NCBI RefSeq assembly: GCF_023078275.1
Contig: NC_062979.1
Location: 19,201,848-19,265,847, forward strand
Direction of reading: 5' to 3'
Source of the DNA: Leguminivora glycinivorella
Lineage: Eukaryota; Arthropoda; Insecta; Lepidoptera; Tortricidae
DNA length: 64,000 nt
Shown: piece after piece, positions 8,987-19,639 of the stretch
How the letters are laid out: every line of letters starts with the position of its first letter
Position numbering within the stretch: the first letter of the stretch is position 1
Notes under the pieces: model-generated
What the model saw: the letters and a program-made list of their open reading frames with translations, nothing else
What the model was told of the DNA's origin: nothing
The model's database searches: none
Program-made: the position numbers and the translations under genes

Positions 8987-10847
8987 GAACATACTTGCCT
9001 GCCTGGTTTAATATTTTATCAGCAAGTTCGCAATAGTGCGAGTTATGAGAACTTGAACTAAAAACTCTGCGCCGTTGCGAGTTTGCTAATAGTTGATAAG
9101 TTTCCTATAAAACATAATATTTAAACCTGAGACATATATTATATTATGAAACAATACATATAAGCAAAGTTAGCAACATTTTTTAAATATAGAAACTTTG
9201 AATGTCGCCTTGTATAGTTAAAATAACTAATAGACAATTAGCCACCCGTCGTCAGATACGGGTGTTGTAGAGAAGAAAAAACATCAATTCAAGGTCATTG
9301 GGCACTGTCAGCCTCTTAAAAACAATAAAGCAGCGGCGCGGAACTAGATACAATAACTCGTGGTAGCGCCGGTGTCACTGATATTAAGTTCGAGGCGGTT
9401 AGAGCGTGGTATCGGCCATATTCTGTGCAGACTTTAAACTGATGTAACAAGTACTTTTACGACTTTTATATTTTTCTTTATCACTATAATTTAATCAGCA
9501 GATACGTAGGTAATTGTATTAAATCTGTTTTTAATTTGGACAATTGGAAAACGAAAATCTAAATTCCAAAATACATAAAGAGTAAATTTTCCTGCTTAAA
9601 AATGCAGTAAAACACCCACTACTACGACTTTTGGGCCAATCGCAATCTAAAAATCTGTAAAAGTATAAGTATTGTTTTGCAATCAAATTAATATTTAGAA
9701 TTTAGATATATATACATAAATTTATAAAGTAAAACTAATTAAACTGCAGTTTTCTGTAATTTTATCAGAATCTTCAAAACTGCGTTTTGAATCTTGTCAC
9801 TTTGGATACTTTATTTTTCAGTAAAAAAGGAAGGTATATTCTTTACTTTAAAACTATTTTTTGCTATTAAATATAATTTTTTTAGAGTTACTGTACTTTA
9901 GCCGTGCACGGCAGTATTCATAAATTGCGACGCGGCCTACAACTTTATTGCCGTGTCCGATAAAGGCCCGAGGTAGCGAGAGGAAAGTATGGGACGGGCT
10001 TATTCATGTGTAGCTCTCACGACTAAGTATCATACCTTACTCTTTTGTCTTGGGTACTTTTTTTTTGTACAGACTCTAAGATAAAATTACGTCTTAAGGA
10101 CCCTGATATATACCATAAGCAATAGGTATAGGACTTTTTCTTCCATCGATGGTATTTGATGTCACTCGTGAGTGCTACGAATGCCATCAAATCATGTTAA
10201 AGTTGAAGTTGTGTTAATGTTACAAGAAAACTAAAAGCCACAGATGTAGAAAAGAATAACGTAACATTTAACGTATTTGTATGCTCTCCAGTTTTCCCAA
10301 ATGATATTACTACCGTAGTTTACAAAATAGTTTACTTAATTTGCAAGAAAGCAGCTAAACGACACAAACGCCGTATCTCCATTATCCTAGCCCTGGGGAT
10401 CTCTAATAAGAAAAGTTCTTCAGTGCCATGTCAGTAATTTAAGAGTGGCCGTAGAAAGTTTTGTAGCAAAATTAAATTTTTGTTGCGCTCGGCACGCTGA
10501 GGTTTCCAGAGTTTCCACCATTTTGTTTTCCGCGATAGTATTTCGTGACGGTTTATATTCTAGTCTTTCTTTTTCTTTGTTAATAGATTTGGTTGCATGT
10601 TCTTTAGTATTTTTGTTGGTTATTTCTGTACGGTTTTGAGTTACATTCAGAAATTATTTTATCCATAGAACTTTGCTTCATTTGACTTACCTTGTTAGCA
10701 TTAAATTTAATGCTTGAATGTAAAATTAACGTTCCTTAAGTAGGTAACATGCTTACCTCCAAGGTTTAATTTGGTCTTTTGTTTTAGTACTCACAAATAA
10801 TATAAGGCTTGGATCCAGGGTAATATTATGTTCAATCACAGGTATGT
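8987..10847. other. Long stretch without a supported gene
   Basis: There are small local hairpins, for example CACCCGT/ACGGGTG near 9245 and ATTTGATG/CATCAAAT with a CACTCGTGAGTG centre near 10150-10190. The 64-codon frame at 10445-10639 does not start with ATG and has no recognisable domain. Confidence 0.3.
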
Positions 10848-11103
10848 ATAAATAAATAAATAGGACATTATTACACAGATTGACTGTGTCCCACGGTAAG
10901 CTCAAGAAGGCTTGTGTTGTGGGTACTCAACTCAACAACGGTATATATAATATACCTACAAATACTTACATACATAGAAAACATCCATGACTCAGAAACA
11001 AATATCAGTGCTCATCACACAAATAAACGCCCTTACCGGGATTCGAACCCGGGACCGTGGCTTAGCAGGCAGAGTCACTACGCACTAGGCCAGACCGGTC
11101 GTC
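10848..11103 (-). mobile_element. SINE-A, divergent subfamily copy
   Basis: The tRNA-like head and the GTGATGAGCAC block match the other copies. The distal body (10868-10935) is different: it has ACACAGATTGACTGTG and an AAGGCTTGTGTTGTG word in place of the usual GGGGCTAAG body. It ends in (TTTA)n read on the minus strand. It therefore marks a second SINE-A subfamily. Confidence 0.8.
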
Positions 11104-11251
11104 ATGTATACGTATATAGATGTGAATTTTATTTAGTCTCAAATCATTGTTATTTCTATTAGGTTTAAAACCTTAACCATAATAACTACTGTTATGATAC
11201 TTTTATTCTTTTTAATCAGGTTAAAATGACTTGAGAACAAACAAACAAACC

Positions 11252-11370
11252 AATAAACCTTTTTTTTTTTATGGGATAGGAGGCAAACGAGCAGACAGGT
11301 CGCCTGATGGTAAGCGATCACCGCCGCCCATGGACACCTTCTGAAAATACAACCATTATACAGACACACA
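11252..11370 (+). repeat. Dispersed repeat C (GCCTGATGGTAAGCGATCACCG), copy 1
   Basis: A T-rich run is followed by ATAGGAGGCAAACGAGCAGA and CGCCTGATGGTAAGCGATCA, then CCATGGACACC. Related sequence recurs at 31630 (plus) and 47773 (minus). Confidence 0.65.
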
Positions 11371-11789
11371 ATCTCGTCCGGACCGACCCCTATCACCTAA
11401 CCAATTCTGTGAGATATCTATCTATCTCACTTGTACACACCTCACTCTTTACAAGATAAAGTGGGATGCGAGATGAGATACAATGTGACCTGGGCCCTTC
11501 ATGAATTATACATTGCATAAGGTAATTTGTCGCCTGATAAGCAATCCCATGCCAGGACCTTGTAAATATTTCTTCTGCCATAACTTTGACGATATACGCA
11601 GGTAGTTTTTGGAAGAAAGGAAGTTACGTAAGGAAAAGTAGTTTTCTAATATACATAACAGTGATTGGTTGACTTATTTTATAGAAATGAAGATCATACC
11701 AATATTATCTTCCAATAAGAAAATAAAAACGTGATGATTTTACTTATTAAGTGTATACCGTAGGTATTTTAAAACATTTGGAACCTTTA
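11371..11789. other. No feature seen
   Basis: Contains a short ATCT run (about 11415-11428). No gene supported. Confidence 0.3.
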
Positions 11790-11926
11790 GTGCATTTTCA
11801 CTTTATCCGATCCCACATCGGATGTAGGACCGATTTCCCGATGTGTATTTAGGCCGCCTTCTTTGATTTTTGCTTTTAAAATCCTTCCTACATCCGATAT
11901 CAGATCCGATAATGTAGAAACGCACT
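11790..11926. mobile_element. MITE with TTA duplication, possibly PIF/Harbinger
   Basis: GTGCATTTTCAC...ATCCGAT at the left is mirrored by ATCCGAT...GTAGAAACGCAC at the right, and palindromic ATCGGATGTAGGA blocks lie inside. TTA precedes the left end and follows the right end. A 3-bp TTA duplication is the rule for Harbinger elements, but so short a match can arise by chance. Confidence 0.6.
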
Positions 11927-12559
11927 TATACTCTTATTCTATACTTTATTAAACAAATTTATTGGATAAATATATTTATAAGGTTCCTTGAACATTCTTA
12001 AAGTTTCAAGAAAACTAAGTAAAGTTTCTAGTTCATATAGTTTTAAGTAGGCGTAGACACTTGCCAAAATGAAAATGTGGAAATTCTTGTAGTTCGGAAC
12101 ATTCAAACGCTGGCTCTTTTGAATATATAAAATGTAAAACTTTGGACAGTTACGCATAAACAGGCAATTTATGGCAATATTTCAAAGCTGCTGGCAATGT
12201 ACCAATGTTTCTATTACTACCGAATACTTGAAAAGAAAACCTAATCTTAAAAAGGGTCGAGGGACATTGAAATTTATTTTACAGGCGGTCTTTTGTGCTG
12301 AAACTCCTAACCTTCTTATTGTATCGCCAATTTCAGCTCTATACCATTGCTTTTGAAGGGATAACTCTGGTGTCAAGTATTTTGATCTTTAGCTTTAACG
12401 AAAAACCTTTGCAAACCTTTGCTCTTGCTCAAATAGTATCAATTACAATTAGACAAGAGTGTTTCAACCTCAAAAAAGGTCTTAGGCTAAATATAATTTA
12501 TATTTTAAGCCACTTTAAATTACTTCTTAGAATCCAATATATTTTTTGAGAAGTAATAA
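11927..12559. other. No feature seen
   Basis: Several 60-85 codon frames overlap on both strands with no recognisable motif. Confidence 0.3.
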
Positions 12560-12574
12560 CGTTTTATTGAACTG

Positions 12575-13419
12575 CCATCATCCTCCTTGCGTTATCCCTG
12601 CATTTGCCGCGGCCACAGACCAACTCCTATAGACATCCATTACAAGACGACTCGCGGTCGCCAGCCTTCCTAGTATTTGCACTGATATAAGCGCGGGCGC
12701 TCGCCGTGCCCGATCAGTATCGACCAAATAACAGACCCGAAAGCAGCGCGTGTTTTTCGCACTAAAAAATTGGAAAAGGGTATTTTGATGCCTTAAAGAT
12801 GTCCACCTGTAAGTAGTGTGGAAAGGTAACAAGAAGCTCAAATTTAAAAACAGACGGCATTACATTCCACAAATAAGTCATATTTATAATTTATTCAGAG
12901 CCGGCATAGGTCAAATTACATTGGCCACTTACGCGTCAGTAGAGGGACAGTCATACTTCTGTCCCTTTTCATCTGGCGCGACTGCCCGCCGTCCTTGAAA
13001 CGGCCAATCACAGCGCGCTTAACACATTCCCCGCCCGCTCCTCGCACCCCAAACACTGGTGACTCGTATCGCGAACAAAATATACAAGATTTCTACTCTA
13101 TAGGAGGTTCTCTGTGGCCGCGGCTCATGGGAGCCTAGGGTCCGCTGTGACAACTAATCCCAAGATTTGGCATAGGCACTAATTTTAGGAAAGCGACTGC
13201 CATCTGACTTTCCAACCCAAAGGGTAATTAGGCCTTATTGGAATAAATCCGGTTTCCTCCCGATGTTCTCCTTCACCGAAAAGCGACTGGCAAATATCAA
13301 ATGACATTTCGCACATAAGTTCCGAAAAACTCATTGGTAAGAGCCGGGGTTCGAACCCGCGACCTCCGAATTGAAAGTCGCACGCTCTTACCGCTAGGCC
13401 ACCAGCGCTTCCTTACCAG
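12575..13419 (-). mobile_element. SINE-B (tRNA-derived), split by a DNA element
   Basis: The minus strand starts with a tRNA-like head containing A box TGGCCTAGCGG and B box GGTTCGAACCC. The body has GACATTTGATATTTGCCAGT's equivalent words, CCGGATTTATTCC and the ATGATGGCAG end. A 15-bp target duplication CGTTTTATTGAACTG is present at 12560-12574 and 13420-13434. The SINE is interrupted at 12614-13116. Removing that insert restores the SINE order seen in the copies at 25279 and 43858. Confidence 0.85.
12614..13116. mobile_element. Non-autonomous TIR element nested in SINE-B
   Basis: About 503 bp begin CACAGACCAACTCCTATAGA and end with the near complement TCTATAGGAGGTTCTCTGTG. GCCGCGGC occurs at 12606-12613 and 13117-13124 as an 8-bp duplication, while uninterrupted SINE-B has this site once. 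Eight-bp duplications occur in hAT and P superfamilies; the GC-rich palindromic target resembles P-type preference. There is no transposase ORF. Confidence 0.8.
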
Positions 13420-13584
13420 CGTTTTATTGAACTGTATTTAAAGAAAAACCACTAAGTGTCATGGTCATGGACTATCCTATCAAGTATTTTTTTTTAACTG
13501 ATTAGGTATGAATACCAAATATAATTATATAAATATGTAACCTTATAAGGTTTCATCCTTGGAGTTCTAGAATCCTTAAAGATT

Positions 13585-13716
13585 AAGGGTCAGTTGCACT
13601 AAACCGTTTGTCACCGTTAAAGCATTCGTTAAATTTTATTGTATGGAAAGTTCCATAGACGTCTGCTACATGATGATGGTGTGTCTGTCAAATGTGGTTG
13701 ATGCAACTGGCCCTTA
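13585..13716. mobile_element. MITE, AAGGGYCAGTTGCA family
   Basis: Left AAGGGTCAGTTGCACTAAACC is the imperfect complement of right GGTTGATGCAACTGGCCCTT. The 132-bp element is non-coding. A related end (GGGCCACTTGCACC) occurs at 35512. Confidence 0.65.
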
Positions 13717-13897
13717 GTAGCAATGGTATTAAGGATGAGATTCCCTGTACGGTGAAAGTACCTAATTCCAAGTTTGTCGTTCGAAATGAGGAGGATGAGA
13801 CATTTCACTTTGCTCTAGTTCTCTTTTTGTTGAAAGTAGGTGGACTGGAAATACCCGTGACCGTTAAGAATCATTTATTAAAGTACCTACCTTATAT

Positions 13898-14000
13898 ATG
13901 AAATAAAACTATGGAAACGGATTAAATCACGTATAATGAATTTAAAATTCATCCCGATTCATTATACGCGATTTAATCCGTTTCCACAGTTTTATTTCAT
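13898..14000. mobile_element. Hairpin element, AACGGATTAAATC family
   Basis: Two arms of about 44 bp, differing at a few positions, face each other around a short centre (TTAAAATTCATCCCG region). A solo arm with the same sequence occurs at 38723-38765. Confidence 0.75.
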
Positions 14001-15184
14001 GAGTAACTATCGCGGTAACCGAAGACAATATTACCTACCTTATAATTTTTTATGTACATTTTTCGTTACCTTTTCTTATAATTATCATACTGTACCTAAA
14101 TATATGTGAACTAATTTCGTTATTACTATTTCTGAAGACATTAATAATCCAATTGAAGATAACAATTATGTACTTATAAGATAAATTCCGTCTTGAAATA
14201 TGCAGTAAAGAAAATTGTAACGCTCAGTTTGTAAGGTCCATTCGGCCTATTCGACTATGACCCAGCCATAAAATTTAACATAACTGTATCCCACTAGTGC
14301 GTTAGTCTAAAATATATACAAATAAAGCGAAAAAAGTAATATCATTATACAAAGTGTCCGTTTTGAACGGCCGAGACGAAGGCTATATTCGATTATTGTA
14401 AAAGGGTTCCGACATTTATGGATAGTAGGAATTGTAGGGAACAATGATGTTAAGAAAAGGATATGGCATCCCATACGATTCCTGTTGGAAGTTATGCAGC
14501 GCCATCTATTGTATACAATGAGAACTAAGTGACAGTTTGTCAGACAAACGCCAGTTCGTAGGTGCTGGAACTGCACGGTTACCTACCAAAATAAGTGTAT
14601 AGTTTTTTTATTATGCAGGGAATTATTGTGATCTGAAATTTGATGATGAAATCTCATATAAATATTTGATTTTTCTGTAATGCTTATGCTACTTTCATGA
14701 GGCAGTTAGGCGTTTCTTAAATTGGAAATGTTATGACCATCGATTTAAACTTCCCTAGATACACTATCGCCTACAAATTCGACACTCAAAAGTGTCCGAT
14801 CGCTTAGTTGCAAATGTGTGCGTCTAGTTGACAAACGAAAACTTCGCAATGTAGTAAAAACTACTTTAACTTTTTACAAAAACAACGTTATTTCTTAGTA
14901 CTTAGAGTTCAATTTCAAATGCAAGCAATTGGCGGTTATGACATTAATGAATGTGATCATCGCGAAAGCCATAAAATTTTATGACCGCAGATCGCAGGTG
15001 TGCATATTTTTAAACAAATCTACGTCTTATTGCAACCAACATAAGTTTAATTTCGTTCGCGCTGCAACAATCTAAACGCCATTTTTAAATTGGGAATTAG
15101 GATGGACAGAGGCATCATGGGAGTCGCGCTATGAGATGAAAGGCGAGAATGAGGAAATTTGCGGTATTTTTGCGAAAAACTGTT

Positions 15185-15188
<4 letters not shown>
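14001..15188. other. No feature seen
   Basis: No supported gene. The minus frame at 14307-14576 (89 codons) has no recognisable motif. Confidence 0.3.

Positions 15189-15246
<58 letters not shown>
15189..15246. repeat. (TA)n(TG)n compound microsatellite
   Basis: About 12 TA units run into about 16 TG units. A shorter TG run resumes after the adjacent SINE-A (15534-15546), so the SINE probably inserted into or next to this tract. Confidence 0.9.
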
Positions 15247-15253
<7 letters not shown>

Positions 15254-15254
15254 T

Positions 15255-15517
15255 TATAAATAAATAAATAGATATTGGGGACACCTTACACAGATCAACT
15301 TAGCCCCAAACTAAGCAAAGCTTGTACTATGGGTACTAAACGACGATATAGGTACATACTTAAATAGATAAATACATACTTATATACATAGGATACATCC
15401 ATGACTCAGGAACAAATATCTGTGCTCATCACACAAATAAATCCCCTTACCGGGATTCGAACCCAGGACCGCGGCTTAGCAGGCAGGGTCACTACCGACT
15501 GAGCCAGACCGGTCGTC
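15255..15517 (-). mobile_element. SINE-A, full-length copy
   Basis: It is complete on the minus strand, with head, body and (TTTA)n tail (TAAA units at 15255-15270). The A box TGGCTCAGTCGG is perfect. Confidence 0.88.
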
Positions 15518-15698
15518 TAATATATATAACATATGTGTGTGTGTGCGTGTAGTGAGTGTATGTGTAGCGATTATGTGAAGGTAAACAGTTGAGGGATTGT
15601 ATGTGGTGTGTGTGAGGGATGGTGCACTTGGAGAATATGAATTAAGTAGCTATTAAAACAAAGAATAATTGAATGATGACATTAATTTATTATTCTAC

Positions 15699-15795
15699 GT
15701 AATTTCTTTCAAAGCTTTGTGTGGGTAAATCTTCTCTCCGCTCCTCAGCTATAATCTTGCGCCATTTTTCCCTTTCAACGTCTTGTTTTGGGAAT
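15699..15795 (-). CDS. Candidate 97-bp exon, weakly THAP-like
   Basis: On the minus strand TTTTTATTCCAG, a good acceptor, is followed by an open 32-codon frame and then GTAGAA as a possible donor. The peptide includes FPKQDVEREKW, RKIIAEERRE, DLPTQSFERNY. FP...ER.KW...I followed by basic and aromatic residues resembles the middle of a THAP zinc-finger domain, found in P-element relatives and in host proteins. The Cys and His ligands would have to be on neighbouring exons, which I could not find. It may be a real exon of a large gene, a captured transposase exon, or chance. The donor is not strong. Confidence 0.3.
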
Positions 15796-16421
15796 CTGGA
15801 ATAAAAACCTTTTTTATTACTTAAAAACGAATTTGCTATTCCCGGGTTGTTTCTTTTTATAATTAAAGTAATTTATAAGATATGTATTAATATTATTGAA
15901 TTGAAATCATTTATTTCAGACTTATTGGTCCATAATAATAAATAAATACATACACTAATAATATGAAATAGGCTTCTTTTACAAAAAATATAAATTAGCG
16001 ACTCCATCATTCCATTTTTAACTATGTTCCACTTCATCCATCTTTTGTCGCCGTCCGCTCATTACTAGTATAGCGCGAGAGAAAGAGACAAACTGCGTAA
16101 GACCAAATCAAGGAATTTACTTTAATTATTCTAGAAAATAAATGTTTTTAGTAAGTTAGGAAGCCATTTTGGTCACAAATGCATAACATTATAAAATTAT
16201 TAACAATTACTTACCGGAAATACGATACGTCATCCTTTTTTAACGTATATAAGGTGTTATTTTTGCACTTTTTTACGGAGCACTTAGGCATGTTGCCGAC
16301 ACGGCGGATGAAGCGCTACTGACCGCCCAATTGTGCTTAGAACATTTTCAAGCACAATTTGCTGCGGACACATTCTAAGCCATGATGGTGCATCTAGGTA
16401 GTTTAGATCGATGGTTATGAC
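15796..16421. other. Unassigned stretch with a possible LINE 3' end
   Basis: At about 15898-15935 the minus strand reads GGACCAATAAGTCTGAAATA with AATGATTTCAATTCAA, resembling a LINE 3' terminus. Nothing else is recognised. Confidence 0.3.
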
Positions 16422-16965
16422 TAGGGATGTACCGACTAGTCGCCGACTAGTCGGGAAAGCCGACTATCCGGCCACATTTGTAGTCGGCGATTAGTCGGCG
16501 ACTAGTCGGCAAAAAAGACCGATTAGTCGGCACTTCTAATGAAGTGCCGTGTGTTTTAGTGATAGAAAAACAGTACAAAATTAAATTACGAGCTGAAAAT
16601 TATGGTTGTATTATGTAGCTATTAGTAATTCCTTTTTCTTGTCAAAACAACAAATATCTGTTATCAACACAGAAATAAATTTCCTACCTAGGATTATCGA
16701 CTTCATAGGCAGGATCACTACCCACTAAGCCAAGCCGGTTGTTAAAAATGGAAAATATATATAAATATTGTCATGAACCTTTGAACATCTGTAAAAAATC
16801 ATAAAAAGCGCGAACGAAAGACCAAAAATGACATTCAAAATGTGAATTTATCGAAAATTATGTTCTGGCCGACTAGCCGACTAGTCGGCCGACTAATCGG
16901 CCACCCAAGCGCCGACTAGTCGGTAGTCGGCCTAGTCGGCCAAATCAATAGTCGGTACATCCCTA
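16422..16965. mobile_element. Non-autonomous hAT element with exact target duplication
   Basis: It begins TAGGGATGTACC and ends GGTACATCCCTA, and is flanked on both sides by GTTATGAC (16414-16421 and 16966-16973), an exact 8-bp duplication. Both subterminal regions are filled with CGACTAGTCGG and variants in both orientations, as in hAT elements whose transposase binds subterminal repeats. No transposase is present. A decayed SINE-A lies inside. Confidence 0.88.
16648..16743 (-). mobile_element. SINE-A remnant inside the hAT element
   Basis: Degenerate head and upper body: GGCTTAGTGGGTAGTGATCC, then AATCCTAGGTAGGAAATTTA. It is far more diverged than other SINE-A copies in the window, so it is an older copy carried by the hAT family. 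Confidence 0.65.
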
Positions 16966-16973
16966 GTTATGAC

Positions 16974-17715
16974 GCTTTCCTACTCGCCGCCACGCGCGCA
17001 AGCAATCCTAACACCCATGACAGCACCATTCGTAGGTTCATATAGCACGTCCTTACAAAATAATATACATGTCCATGGCAGGGAATCGGTTATCGAAGTT
17101 TTACAAAATATGCGACCGGCGGGAAGGTGCCGCGTATTTGTATTGAGAAATTATTCTCGATAACTCGGGTGAGATGGGTCCATTTTGTTTTAGCGAGCTT
17201 CCGCGTATATTTTTAGGAATGAAATATAGCTGCTTTAAGGAAAAAGGAGGATGGAATGGGTTTGGGGTCTTAAAACACTCAGAGTATCGAGAAATATTCC
17301 TACTAATATAAATTTCTCCAACTACAAAAATAAAGTAAGGAAAAAAAAACAAAAAAAAAAAACAGAGAAATGTCTTTATTGATGATAGTTTCATTTTAAA
17401 GTTCCTGTCTTATGTATTATGTATGTACCTATGTCAAAATATTAAATTTAATAAAAAATAGATACTGCCCTGAAACTGAAAATGAAAATATCACTGCCTA
17501 GTTTCCAGAAATAACTATGTCATACAAATTCTTATAATTACCTAAATGTAGACTGTGCTCTCATCAAATATGGCTGTAAAATACTTCCTCATAAAAAATT
17601 GAAAAATTTTATTGAACGTCAATAAAAGCAAACCCAAAAGGTACAAAAGGAAGCTATAATAGTCCGACTCTGCTCGTCAGTCTCAAATCTAATTTGTTAT
17701 TAGTTTATCAATACC
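16974..17715. other. No feature seen
   Basis: A purine-rich run lies at about 17339-17366. No supported gene. Confidence 0.3.
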
Positions 17716-17980
17716 GACTACCGGTCTGGCTCAGTCGGCAGTGACCCTGCCTGCTGTGCCGCGGTCCTGGGTTCGAATCCCGGTAAGGGCATTTATTTGT
17801 GTGATGAGCACAGACATTTGTTCCTGAGTCATGGATGTTTTCTATGTATATAAGTATGTATTTATCTATATAAGTATGTATATCGTCGCCTAGCACCCAT
17901 AGTACAAGCTTTGCTTAGTTTGGGGCTAAGTTGATCTGTGTAAGGTGTCTCCAATATTTATTTATTTATTTATTTATAAG
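17716..17980 (+). mobile_element. SINE-A, complete reference copy
   Basis: The tRNA-like head of about 75 nt has A box TGGCTCAGTCGG and B box GGTTCGAATCC, both matching the RNA polymerase III consensus. It is followed by GTAAGGGCATTTATTTGTG, a body ending GGGGCTAAGTTGATCTGTG and GTAAGGTGTC, then a (TTTA)n tail at about 17957-17976. The head derives from a tRNA, and the body and tail are presumably recognised by a partner LINE. Confidence 0.92.
17730..17784 (+). promoter_or_regulatory. Internal RNA polymerase III promoter (A and B boxes) of SINE-A
   Basis: TGGCTCAGTCGG and, about 35 nt later, GGTTCGAATCC match the split internal promoter of tRNA genes and should drive transcription of the SINE. 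The same boxes can be read in the other complete copies. Confidence 0.75.
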
Positions 17981-18245
17981 TCTCAATAAATAAGTACCTA
18001 GCTACTTTATCAAGTAGCAGTTAGCTTACGAATTCTATAAATCATTAGCCCGCTTTAAAAGCAATCCAAAAATGAGTTCCAAAATAAAAGCAAAATTTCC
18101 AACAACGGAAAATAAACTGCAAAATTGGAAGGGGACGTTGCAACATCTGTCCCTGAAAGATGAAAAGCTTAAGGCGATTACAGTACTTCCTCCCGTTTCA
18201 AGTTTAATACAAAAATAAAGATAATGCTTTTTTAAGTGTGTGTTC

Positions 18246-18772
18246 TTTTTAGGGCTCCGTGCCGATATGGGAGGAACGGTGACTATGTCTGTCTGTCTGT
18301 CCGTATGCCACAAGCAGTTTGCTTAGAAACTTTGAGATAAGATTTGTATTAACAGCGCAAGTGAAAAGTAAGTGTCTTTTCGGGCACATCATTAAATAGA
18401 TAACAAAAATATTGAGATTGGTCAAGTATCTACTGAACACGCCTACCATACCGGTGGACACTCTATTTAATAATGCAAACATTGTAAAACATGGAAAAAA
18501 TGGATCAGTTACATTTGCCACCCAGTCGAGATTTGCCCCGCTGTACCTTACAAATAAAAAAATACCAAGGTCTCTAAGTATTAGGTATCAAAAGCTGGGC
18601 TCAAACTAGCTTCCTCTGTTTAGTCTTTTTCTTCCATTTTCTCAAAACACTCACATTTCTATCTAAACGATGAGTTTTGAAGAAATGCTGTTTTGCTTGT
18701 ATTATAGGAATATGAAGGTGCAGAACCCTTTTAACATGCGTGGCCTGACGCGCAACTGGCCAGTTTTTTCAA
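18246..18772 (+). repeat. Dispersed repeat G (AGGGTTCCGTA), degenerate copy 1
   Basis: It starts TTTTTAGGGCTCCGTG with a TCTGTCTGTC run, and ends GCGTGGCCTGACGCGC then AACTGGCCAGTTTTTT, which matches the two ends of the better copies at 30484 and 61585. The interior has diverged beyond recognition by eye. Confidence 0.55.
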
Positions 18773-19639
18773 AAGTTTTCCACTTTCTCCGAGGGTTCGG
18801 AATGCAACTTGTACAAGTAAATATTTTCACATTTGGTTAAGTCCTTTATATTTTAAGTGCCTTTGACATCAGGTGTTTGCTCGGGAAATTCCTTGTATTT
18901 AAAATTGTGGATAAGGAAAGTGCAAAAGTTTTTTTTTGCAAAGCATTGATAAAAAACGTTATTTTTATTTATTAAGTACTTTGTTATAAGAAATATATGA
19001 GTATGATTTAAACACTTTTCTGACTACAGTGGGTAATGTAAGTGCACAGATTTCTTTGAGTAGAATTTTGCACTGTATTCGCTACTTGCACGATTAGTAA
19101 TGTAATGCCCTCATTTTGTGGGCATTTCCATGTTAAACTTTATGGTAGCAAATTAGATTCAACGGTCACCGTTAAACATTAATGTTGGACATGTACATAA
19201 GATGACATGTATTAGTGACAATATCTATAAAATTTGGTCTTTTTTCGTGTCTTTGCGATACCTTGAGTAATAATAGAAAATAATATTGATGATACTCATT
19301 GCGTCTTGCTGCACCCTTATTGAAATAAACGAAGATCAAAAATGATATCTCCAACCTTCCATAGGCAATTTTAGCTGCCTTGCGTATTATTCTTCAGAAA
19401 ATAATATTGATGCTAATCAATCTGTGTTACTTACTGCAGTGCACTTCTTAAAAAAAAATGAATTGCATATTTTGACTCTAATCTTTAACTTGCAGGTATC
19501 ATTATTTACACAACGTAAGACATTGTCTGTCACCTTGCAACACTTTCCCCATAAAACACAGGAGCAGTGTGGCAGATCGTTTCCCATATAACATTCTGTT
19601 TGGTCGCATGCCGAGTATCGCACCGGTTATCGCTCGCCC
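18773..19639. other. No feature seen
   Basis: Short frames only. No repeat recognised. Confidence 0.3.

Noticed and set aside
15189..15246. Promoter or Z-DNA regulatory site
   Set aside because: Only a TA/TG microsatellite; nothing nearby to regulate.
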